Shown: piece after piece, positions 1 through 5,315 of the stretch
Layout: every line of letters begins with the position of its first letter
Numbering within the stretch: the stretch's first letter is position 1
NCBI GenBank assembly: GCA_945867725.1
Contig: CAMBJI010000164.1
Span: 1-5,315, forward strand
Direction: 5' to 3'
Source of the DNA: Bordetella parapertussis
Lineage (GTDB): Bacteria > Pseudomonadota > Gammaproteobacteria > Burkholderiales > Burkholderiaceae_D
DNA: 5,315 bases
Notes under the pieces: generated by a model
The model's database searches: none
Seen by the model: only the letters and a program-made list of their open reading frames with translations
What the model was told of the DNA's origin: nothing
Made by a program: the position numbers and the translations under genes

Positions 1-52
1 GCATCAGCTGGCTTTGAAAATAAGACTACAAAGCCCCTCAGCCTCTCAATTT

Positions 53-71
53 TGCAAACCCCTAGTTTGCA
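53..71. promoter_or_regulatory. Perfect 7-bp inverted repeat upstream of the acuI-like gene, possible operator
   Basis: The arms TGCAAAC (53-59) and GTTTGCA (65-71) are exact reverse complements around a 5-base spacer, CCCTA. The dyad ends 34 bases before the start codon, in an AT-rich leader where a promoter would be expected. TTGCAA at 52-57 overlaps the left arm and matches the -35 consensus at four of six bases. AATAAT at 78-83 matches the -10 consensus at five of six, but their 20-base spacing is too long for a normal sigma-70 promoter. The symmetry and location fit a binding site for a dimeric repressor or activator, but no regulator gene lies in the window. It could instead be a small RNA hairpin in the leader, or chance. 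Confidence 0.4.
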
Positions 72-105
72 CATCCAAATAATGTTTTAAATAAAAGGAG
101 ATCCA

Positions 106-1095
106 ATGTTCAACGTAATTCTTCTCAATAAAAACGAAGACGGCAGCACCAAGGCGGAAGTCACCCAACTCGACGATGCCCAATTACCCGAAGACGGTGA
201 CGTCACCGTCGCCGTTGACTACTCCACCATCAACTACAAAGATGGCCTTGCCATTACAGGCAAATCGCCGGTAGTGCGCAAATGGCCGATGGTGCCGGGT
301 ATTGATGGTGCAGGTACGGTCATCGCTTCATCGAACGCGTCCTGGAAAGTCGGTGATGCTTTCATTTTGAATGGCTGGGGTGTGGGCGAGAACCACATGG
401 GTTGTTTGTCAGGCCGCGCAAAACTCAAAGGTGACTGGTTGATCCCCATGCCGCAAGGTATGTCGTCGCGCACCGCGATGGCGATTGGCACCGCCGGTTA
501 CACCGCGATGCTCTGCGTCATGGCACTCGCTGAGCAGGGTGTGAAACCTGATGATGGTGAGGTTCTGGTTACGGGTGCTTCTGGTGGCGTGGGTAGTGTC
601 GCGGTGGCGATTCTGGCTGCGCGGGGATATAAGGTCGTGGCATCGACGGGCAAACTGGCGGAAGCAGATTATCTGACCTCACTGGGTGCGTCTGAAGTCA
701 TTGATCGCGCTGCCTTATCGGCTGCGGGCAAGCCTTTGCAAAAAGAACGCTGGGCAGGTGTGGTGGATTCAGTGGGCTCGCATACGCTCGCAAATGCAGT
801 GGCGCAAACGCGTTACGGTGGCACAGTTACCGCTTGCGGTCTAGCGCAGGGGATGGATTTTCCTGGTTCGGTCGCGCCATTTATTCTGCGCGGCGTGAAG
901 CTGGTGGGTGTTGATAGCGTCATGGCGCCACGGGCACGTCGTATCGCTGCTTGGTCGAATCTGGCCAGCGAATTCAAAGAAGACATGCTCACAAAAATCA
1001 CCCAAGAGATTTCGCTTGCTGAGGCGCTGGCCTGGGCGCCGAAAATTCTCGCCGGTGAAGTGCGTGGCCGACTCGTCGTGAACGTCAAGGCCTGA
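106..1095 (+). CDS. acuI: AcuI/YhdH-family NADPH-dependent acrylyl-CoA reductase (MDR superfamily oxidoreductase)
   Basis: This 329-residue protein belongs to the zinc-independent medium-chain dehydrogenase/reductase group. Family members reduce toxic acrylyl-CoA to propionyl-CoA with NADPH in the cytosol, for example in DMSP/acrylate or 3-hydroxypropionate metabolism. The sequence follows E. coli YhdH (324 residues) along its whole length. Seen here are NYKD at 43-46, GIDGAG at 65-70, GWGVGENH at 90-97 and KGDWL at 108-112. The Rossmann nucleotide loop TGASGGVGS is at 156-164 and GVDSVM at 268-273. Cys100 sits where YhdH has Gly in the GENHxGG stretch, a small departure. The start is supported by AAGGAGAT at 95-102 and an in-frame stop at 88-90, which excludes a longer form. 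The next gene begins one base after the stop, so the two are probably cotranscribed. The inverted repeat at 53-71 may regulate both. Family assignment is very secure; the physiological substrate is inferred from the family. Confidence 0.95.
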   Translation: MFNVILLNKNEDGSTKAEVTQLDDAQLPEDGDVTVAVDYSTINYKDGLAITGKSPVVRKWPMVPGIDGAGTVIASSNASWKVGDAFILNGWGVGENHMGCLSGRAKLKGDWLIPMPQGMSSRTAMAIGTAGYTAMLCVMALAEQGVKPDDGEVLVTGASGGVGSVAVAILAARGYKVVASTGKLAEADYLTSLGASEVIDRAALSAAGKPLQKERWAGVVDSVGSHTLANAVAQTRYGGTVTACGLAQGMDFPGSVAPFILRGVKLVGVDSVMAPRARRIAAWSNLASEFKEDMLTKITQEISLAEALAWAPKILAGEVRGRLVVNVKA

Positions 1096-1096
1096 G

Positions 1097-2899
1097 ATGG
1101 CATCGCGTCGTCAAGCAGTGCATTACCGTATCGTGCCGGTGGATCCGGCGTTGCATCTGTTTGAGGTCACGCTCACGATTGAATCACCCGCAGCCGATGG
1201 GCAAATCGTGTCGCTGGCCGCATGGATCCCGGGCAGTTATATGGTGCGGGAATTCGCGCGCAATATCATTCAATTGCGCGCCGAGGCTGCGGGTCGCAAA
1301 GTGCGTCTTACCAAGCTCGACAAACATACTTGGCGCGCTGCGCGTTGTGATGGTCCCTTGGTGCTGATGTATCAGATCTATGCGTGGGATTTGTCGGTAC
1401 GCGCTGCACATCTGGATCAGACGCATGGATTTTTTAATGGCACGAGTGTGTTCTTGCAAGTGCATGGTCAGGAGAGTGTGCGACACGTCGTGGATATCCA
1501 GCCGCCTGAGGGTGAAGCCTATGCCCAATGGCGCGTAGCGACGTCGCTACCCGAGCTCAAAGCCCGTCGTCATCGTTTCGGTACTTATGTCGCGCAAGAT
1601 TACGATGAACTGATCGATCATCCGGTTGAAATGGGTGACTTTGAATTGATTCGTTTCGAGGCGCACGGTGTGCCGCATGAAATGGCGGTGACAGGTCGCG
1701 TGCCCAATTTTGACAAGACTAGACTTGCAGCTGATCTGACAAAAATCTGCGAATCACAGATCGCACTCTTCGAGCCCAATACAAAAAAAGCGCCGATGGA
1801 CCGCTATGTCTTTCTCACGCTCGCGGTGGGTGATGGCTACGGTGGGCTCGAGCATCGCGCCTCAACAGCACTGATTTGCGCACGTGCCGATTTGCCGGTG
1901 CTGGGTCAGTCTGCGATGACGGATGGCTATCGTACATTTCTGGGCTTGTGCAGTCATGAGTACATCCACACTTGGAATGTGAAACGCATTAAGCCTGCTG
2001 TGTTCGCACCCTATGATCTGCGGCAGGAAAATTACACGCCCTTGTTATGGCTGTTTGAAGGCTTCACCAGTTATTACGATGATCTCACGCTGCTGCGCAC
2101 CGGCTTGATTGATGCACCAACTTATTTAGGTTTGTTGGCCAAGACGATTAATGGTGTCCTGCGTGGCAATGGTCGCTTGAAGCAAAGCGTTGCGGAATCA
2201 AGTTTTGATGCATGGACTAAGTACTATCGTCAGGATGAGAATGCACCGAACGCCATCGTTAGTTACTATACCAAAGGCTCGCTAGTTGCTCTGTTGTTTG
2301 ATCTGACGATACGTCGTGACACGCGCGGCCGTAAATCACTGGATGATGTGATGCGAGTATTGTGGCGACGGTATGGACGTCAGTTCTATGCCGAGGGCGG
2401 TGGTCATGGTGTGACCGAATCGGAAGTCGAGGCTTTGTTTGATGAAGTCACTGGTTTGCAACTCAAGCCCGTGTTTGATCTTGCGGTTCGCGGCACTCGT
2501 GATTTACCGTTGCAGGATATGCTGGCAACGTTTGCAATGGACATGGCTGACAAGACGAAGAGCGGCAAGCCATCGCTGGATGTGCGCACGAAAAAAGTAG
2601 GTAGCGATTGTCAGCTGGCGAATGTGTATGAGGGCGGTGCAGCGCATGCAGCGGGGCTGTCGGCGGGTGATACGCTGGTGGCGATGGATGGCTTACGAGT
2701 CAGCGCGTCGAATCTTGATACTTTGTTGCAGCGTTATCGCGCAGGCGACAAGGTCCGTGCGCATGCGTTTCGGCGGGATGAGTTGTTGACGTTTGACTTG
2801 GTTTTGCGTGCAGAGTCTGCGCCGCAGTTTGGCTTGACGTTAAAGGAGAAGCCTGTTGCGGCGCTTCGATTGCAGCGCGGGTGGTTGAGGGGGCGGTGA
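1097..2899 (+). CDS. M61-family zinc metallopeptidase with C-terminal PDZ domain (glycyl aminopeptidase-like)
   Basis: This 600-residue protein has the full M61 layout. The N-terminal beta domain carries WIPGSYMVREFARN at 43-56. The gluzincin catalytic domain has GGLEH at 249-253 and the zinc motif HEYIH at 287-291, with catalytic Glu288. The third zinc ligand is probably Glu321, in WLFEGFTSYY (318-327). A PDZ domain follows at about 495-575, with the loop GGAAHAAGLSAGD near 513-525. Characterised relatives release N-terminal Gly or Ala from peptides. Length is normal and all catalytic residues are present. I see no signal peptide or membrane segment, so a cytosolic enzyme is expected. The ATG lies one base after the acuI stop, and a plausible Shine-Dalgarno AAGG (1087-1090) sits inside the last acuI codons, so translation is probably coupled. 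The PDZ domain may bind C-termini or position substrates. Family assignment is very secure; the exact specificity is not readable from the sequence. Confidence 0.95.
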   Translation: MASRRQAVHYRIVPVDPALHLFEVTLTIESPAADGQIVSLAAWIPGSYMVREFARNIIQLRAEAAGRKVRLTKLDKHTWRAARCDGPLVLMYQIYAWDLSVRAAHLDQTHGFFNGTSVFLQVHGQESVRHVVDIQPPEGEAYAQWRVATSLPELKARRHRFGTYVAQDYDELIDHPVEMGDFELIRFEAHGVPHEMAVTGRVPNFDKTRLAADLTKICESQIALFEPNTKKAPMDRYVFLTLAVGDGYGGLEHRASTALICARADLPVLGQSAMTDGYRTFLGLCSHEYIHTWNVKRIKPAVFAPYDLRQENYTPLLWLFEGFTSYYDDLTLLRTGLIDAPTYLGLLAKTINGVLRGNGRLKQSVAESSFDAWTKYYRQDENAPNAIVSYYTKGSLVALLFDLTIRRDTRGRKSLDDVMRVLWRRYGRQFYAEGGGHGVTESEVEALFDEVTGLQLKPVFDLAVRGTRDLPLQDMLATFAMDMADKTKSGKPSLDVRTKKVGSDCQLANVYEGGAAHAAGLSAGDTLVAMDGLRVSASNLDTLLQRYRAGDKVRAHAFRRDELLTFDLVLRAESAPQFGLTLKEKPVAALRLQRGWLRGR

Positions 2900-2990
2900 C
2901 TCGTTGTCGAGGGCGAATGCTTGGAAGGGCGTTTTCGCACAGAGTAAGTGTTTGTCGCTTGCCCTTGAGGTTATCGGTTGGATTACGAAA

Positions 2991-3022
2991 GACGCTGGAT
3001 CCCGGCTTTCGCCGGGATGACG
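2991..3022. repeat. REP-like dispersed palindromic element
   Basis: The core is an 8-bp perfect stem, ATCCCGGC (2999-3006) and GCCGGGAT (3011-3018), around the four-base loop TTTC. It is flanked by GACG on both sides (2991-2994 and 3019-3022). Read on the minus strand the loop is GAAA, a GNRA-type tetraloop closed by C-G. From memory, short elements with this core, of the type CATCCCGGCGAAAGCCGGGATCC broken by strain-specific changes, occur in many copies between genes of Proteobacteria and often give spurious small ORFs. Only one copy is in this window, so its repeated nature is inferred. There is no T-run after the stem, so it is a poor intrinsic terminator, though it could stabilise the 3' end of the acuI-M61 transcript. 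Confidence 0.6.
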
Positions 3023-3115
3023 ATTTATGGCCGGACAGCCTTTCAGTCGTCAACGCAGATCGGGTTGCAGCTCAATTGACGTTTAAAAAATAAAACCAAC
3101 AGTAGGAGAAAATTC

Positions 3116-4411
3116 ATGAAGTCATTCCACAAAACCCGCATCATCGCCGCGCTCGCACTGGCTCTCAGCTTGCCCGCATTCGCCGCTGATCTGCCCACCG
3201 CTTCACCCCAATCAAAGGGCTTCTCGCCGACCCGTCTGGCTCGGATACGCGATGTGATTCAATCGGAAATCAATGCCGACCGTATGCCCGGTGCCGTGAT
3301 TCTCGTTGCGCGTAAAGGCGCGATTGTGCATTCCGACATCGTGGGGTTTCAGGACAAAGACGCAGGCAAGCCACTCAAGCGCGATGCCATTTTCCGTGCG
3401 TACTCGATGACCAAGCCGCTGGTATCGGTAGTGGCGATGATGCTCGTAGAAGAAGGCCGCTTGCAGCTGAATGATCCGGTATCTAAATTTTTCCCGGCCA
3501 TGGCAAAGATGGAGGTGATGACGAATCCCGCCGAAGCCAACAGCGCGCGCGTACCTGCAGCGCGGCCGATCACGGTGCATGATTTGTTGCGTCACACATC
3601 CGGTCTGACTTATGCGGAGTTCACCCGTCATCCAGCGGTGAAAGCTGCGTATCAGGAAGCGGGACTGTTTTCGACTGAGGTACCGTCCAAATGGATTACG
3701 CTCACACCACAGCAACAGATTGAGGCATTTTCAAAAGCGCCGTTGCTCTCGCAACCGGGCAGTACTTGGGAATACAGTCTTTCTACAGACTTGTTGGGTC
3801 GCGTGCTTGAGGCGGTGAGCAACAAGCCACTCAGCGTACTGCTGGATGAGCGGCTGATACAACCGTTGGGTATGAAAGACACCAGCTATGTGGTGCCTGC
3901 ATCCAAAGTAGCGCGTCTTGCCGATCCGTTGAAGATTGATCCGACCACAGGCGGACCGATGATGGTGATGCTGGATGTCACGCGTGCTACCGGCAATGAT
4001 TCGGGTGGCGCAGGCATTTCAACAACCGCCGATGATTATTTGCGCTTCTGCCAGATGCTGCTCAATGGCGGTACGCTGGATGGCAAGCGCTATCTGTCGC
4101 GCACAACGGTAGCGCTGATGACCTCGGATCATCTCGGCCCTAAAGTCGCAACACCGGTGCAGCCGGGTGAAGTCTTGATGGGCGTGCAGGGCTATACCTT
4201 CGGTCTAGGCTTCATGGTGCGACAGGGTCCGGGCATTGCGGGCGTGCATGGCTCTGAAGGTGATTTTGCTTGGGGTGGTCTGGGCGGTACGTTCTTTTGG
4301 GTGGATCCAAAAGAGCAGCTGATTGGCATCATGATGGCTCAGACTCCAGGCGCAGTGCGACAGCAATATCGTCGGATGATCAAGACGCTGGTGTATCAGG
4401 CGCTGGATTGA
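3116..4411 (+). CDS. Exported serine hydrolase, beta-lactamase/EstB-like fold (class C-related)
   Basis: This 431-residue protein belongs to the beta-lactamase family PF00144, which includes class C beta-lactamases, EstB-type esterases and D-amino-acid peptidases. A Sec signal peptide is visible: basic residues at 2-8, a hydrophobic Ala/Leu core, and a likely signal peptidase I site after AFA (residue 23). The nucleophile motif SMTK is at 97-100 (Ser97, Lys100). The second motif is YSL at 220-222, with Tyr220 as the likely base, where true class C lactamases have YxN. Other family signatures are HDLLRHTSGLTY (155-166), SGGAG (296-300) and GSEGDFAWGG (379-388), the last standing near where lactamases have KTG. 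These differences favour an esterase or peptidase over antibiotic resistance. The start is set by AGGAGA at 3104-3109, six bases upstream, with an in-frame stop at 3077-3079. The gene lies 216 bases after the M61 gene and probably has its own promoter. TTGCAG (3065-3070) with AATAAA (3089-3094) is a weak candidate. It converges on the kinase-like gene. Confidence 0.93.
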   Translation: MKSFHKTRIIAALALALSLPAFAADLPTASPQSKGFSPTRLARIRDVIQSEINADRMPGAVILVARKGAIVHSDIVGFQDKDAGKPLKRDAIFRAYSMTKPLVSVVAMMLVEEGRLQLNDPVSKFFPAMAKMEVMTNPAEANSARVPAARPITVHDLLRHTSGLTYAEFTRHPAVKAAYQEAGLFSTEVPSKWITLTPQQQIEAFSKAPLLSQPGSTWEYSLSTDLLGRVLEAVSNKPLSVLLDERLIQPLGMKDTSYVVPASKVARLADPLKIDPTTGGPMMVMLDVTRATGNDSGGAGISTTADDYLRFCQMLLNGGTLDGKRYLSRTTVALMTSDHLGPKVATPVQPGEVLMGVQGYTFGLGFMVRQGPGIAGVHGSEGDFAWGGLGGTFFWVDPKEQLIGIMMAQTPGAVRQQYRRMIKTLVYQALD

Positions 4412-4422
4412 TTTTTTTAAGC

Positions 4423-5002
4423 TTAGTCCAGCAAGTGTGCGACCAGTTTGTCAAAAGCTGCTGCATCAAAAGCTAAATTATCAAATCGCCGTATGCCCGG
4501 ATGTTCGGGCGGCTCTACCCGACGTTGCAGGTAGGTATCCCAGTTGGCGAGCTTCCAGGCATCACGCGGATCGGCGCGCCGCTCAATGCGGCGGCGTGCT
4601 TCATCACTGGGCAGGTCTATCCAGGCGATGCGACAAACCGTATTGACCGGTAATCCGAGTTCTTGCGGTCGGAAAAAATTTGCCACTCATGATTTCGCGA
4701 GTGAAGGGTCCGACCAGCATGACTTGAAGACCGAGCGCAAGATTTTCGCGGGTGATGTCGAGCAGACCTGCATATTCGTAGTCGCGCAGCTGCTGCAGAT
4801 AGGTCGGACTGTCGCGGTCGGCCGGATCGCCGGTGAATAGACCCATGATGTGTGAGCTGAACCCACCGTAGGCGGTGTCCTTGTCCAGAAAGAAGAAGTC
4901 TCGTCCGGAACGGGCAGCGAGCTGGGGCAGGGCTTGCTTGGCGAGCGTGGTCTTGCCGGTGCCAGAGTGGCCCGCGAAAAGAATAAGTCGAGGTGGGTTC
5001 AT
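4423..5002 (-). pseudogene. P-loop ATPase/kinase-like protein (AAA_33/zeta-like), split by a single-base frameshift
   Basis: Two overlapping minus-strand frames together encode one P-loop protein. The first frame runs from ATG at 5002 and starts with a strand ending in Walker A GHSGTGKT (residues 11-18), followed by LDKDT at 39-43 and VGPFTREI at 97-104. It then leaves the family pattern after GKFF (about residue 110) and stops at 4604. The second frame carries the rest: IAWIDLP, the Arg-rich lid RRRIERR with DPRDAWKLANWD, and a C-terminus ending at the TAA at 4423. The junction is a run of six T on the coding strand (plus-strand A at 4673-4678). With five T the reading is continuous and gives 192 residues, a usual size for small P-loop kinases. 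So this is either a real inactivating frameshift or a sequencing error. Related folds include gluconate kinase-like and zeta-toxin-like phosphotransferases; the substrate is unknown. No antitoxin-like gene is adjacent. No strong Shine-Dalgarno precedes the ATG, but it is the only ATG after the upstream in-frame stop at 5066-5068. Confidence 0.75.
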
Positions 5003-5126
5003 ATGCGAGATGTTTCCAAAATGGCAGTGTAGGTTACTGACGGAAAAACTTGTATCATGCCGTGGTTATAAGCAGAGCTGCGAACGTAGTAGCTTCCATT
5101 AAATTCAATAGAGACACGAAAACAAT

Positions 5127-5315
5127 ATGGCCGACACAAATACGCCGGGTTCCCTGCTCGTAGGTGAAGGTGTTTTCATGAAAGGTTCGATGCGTGTCCC
5201 CGGTCTGGCCACCATCGACGGCAAGCTTGAAGGTGATCTCACAGCCGATACGGTCCACATTCAGACGAATGGTTCCATGAATGGCCGGACGACCGCCAGT
5301 CATGTGATAGTGGCA
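5127..5315 (+). CDS. Bactofilin family cytoskeletal protein (partial, 3' end beyond window)
   Basis: The first 63 residues of a bactofilin (PF04519, polymer-forming cytoskeletal protein) are present, and the gene is open at the window edge. After a short polar N-terminus comes SLLVGEGVFMKGSM, then the repeating short beta-strand/glycine pattern of the bactofilin right-handed beta-helix: IDGKLEGDL, ADTVHIQTNGSMNGR and TASHVIVA. Family members self-assemble without nucleotide into filaments, often at the membrane, and contribute to cell shape, polarity or local peptidoglycan synthesis. An in-frame TAG at 5109-5111 leaves the ATG at 5127 as the first start. The Shine-Dalgarno is weak (GAGA at 5111-5114, 12 bases away). 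TATAAG at 5067-5072 could be a -10 box, but no good -35 is seen. The gene is divergent from the kinase-like gene, with a shared 124-base intergenic region. The family call is firm despite truncation. Confidence 0.9.
   Translation, partial: MADTNTPGSLLVGEGVFMKGSMRVPGLATIDGKLEGDLTADTVHIQTNGSMNGRTTASHVIVA

Noticed and set aside
2999..3018. Intrinsic terminator of the acuI-M61 operon
   Set aside because: The stem is GC-rich, but the bases after it (GACGATTTATGG) contain no T-run, and the sequence fits a dispersed repeat better.
2881..3093. A 70-codon plus-strand open frame overlapping the end of the M61 gene and the intergenic repeat
   Set aside because: It has no Shine-Dalgarno and runs through the REP-like palindrome, producing the Arg-rich peptide typical of spurious ORFs over such repeats.
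3076..3104. TTGACG (3076-3081) as the -35 box of the serine hydrolase promoter
   Set aside because: A properly spaced -10 would fall at about 3099-3104 (ACAGTA, a poor match), and the transcript would begin at or after the ribosome binding site.
3212..3715. A 167-codon minus-strand open frame inside the serine hydrolase gene
   Set aside because: It is antisense to clearly conserved motifs (SMTK, HTSG), its composition is rich in His, Arg and Cys, and it shows no recognisable domain.
4423..4686. The second half of the kinase-like gene as an independent protein starting at the GTG at 4684-4686
   Set aside because: It has no Shine-Dalgarno and lacks a P-loop, and its first residues match the other frame's junction, so it is better read as the 3' part of one gene.
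4544..4840. A 98-codon plus-strand open frame across the kinase-like gene
   Set aside because: It is the antisense shadow of the Walker A-bearing gene, with no ribosome binding site or family resemblance.
4423..5002. A zeta-type toxin of an epsilon/zeta toxin-antitoxin pair
   Set aside because: The fold is similar, but no small antitoxin gene is adjacent. The neighbours are a divergent bactofilin and a convergent hydrolase.
5055..5303. An 82-codon minus-strand open frame over the bactofilin start
   Set aside because: The plus-strand bactofilin pattern explains this DNA, and the antisense translation has no family features.

Overview
The window reads as chromosomal DNA of a Proteobacterium, most likely a betaproteobacterium of the Burkholderiales type. 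This rests on an AcuI/YhdH-type reductase close to the E. coli protein, an M61 peptidase, a bactofilin, moderate GC content, purine-rich Shine-Dalgarno sites, and a dispersed palindrome of a kind common in these genomes. The genus cannot be fixed from the sequence alone. All recognisable genes belong to known families. I see no phage, transposase, CRISPR or RNA gene, and no convincing new system.

Layout. Positions 1-105 are an AT-rich leader with a perfect 7-bp inverted repeat (53-71) and a strong ribosome binding site. Two plus-strand genes follow, separated by one base: an acrylyl-CoA reductase-like MDR oxidoreductase (106-1095) and a cytosolic M61-family zinc metallopeptidase with a C-terminal PDZ domain (1097-2899). 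They almost certainly share a transcript. A 216-base intergenic region (2900-3115) carries a REP-like palindrome (2999-3018). Next is a secreted serine hydrolase of the beta-lactamase/esterase fold (3116-4411).

Convergent with the hydrolase, and only 11 bases from its stop, is a minus-strand P-loop kinase-like gene (5002 down to 4423). It is broken into two frames by what looks like one extra base in a six-base homopolymer (4673-4678). Removing one base restores a coherent protein of 192 residues. Divergent from this gene, after 124 bases, a bactofilin gene starts at 5127 and runs off the window end.

The genes do not form an obvious single pathway. The reductase belongs to detoxification or assimilation of acrylyl-CoA, the M61 protein to cytosolic proteolysis, the serine hydrolase to the periplasm, and the bactofilin to the cell-shape cytoskeleton. 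The points most worth a second look are the frameshift, the dyad upstream of the reductase, and the dispersed repeat.
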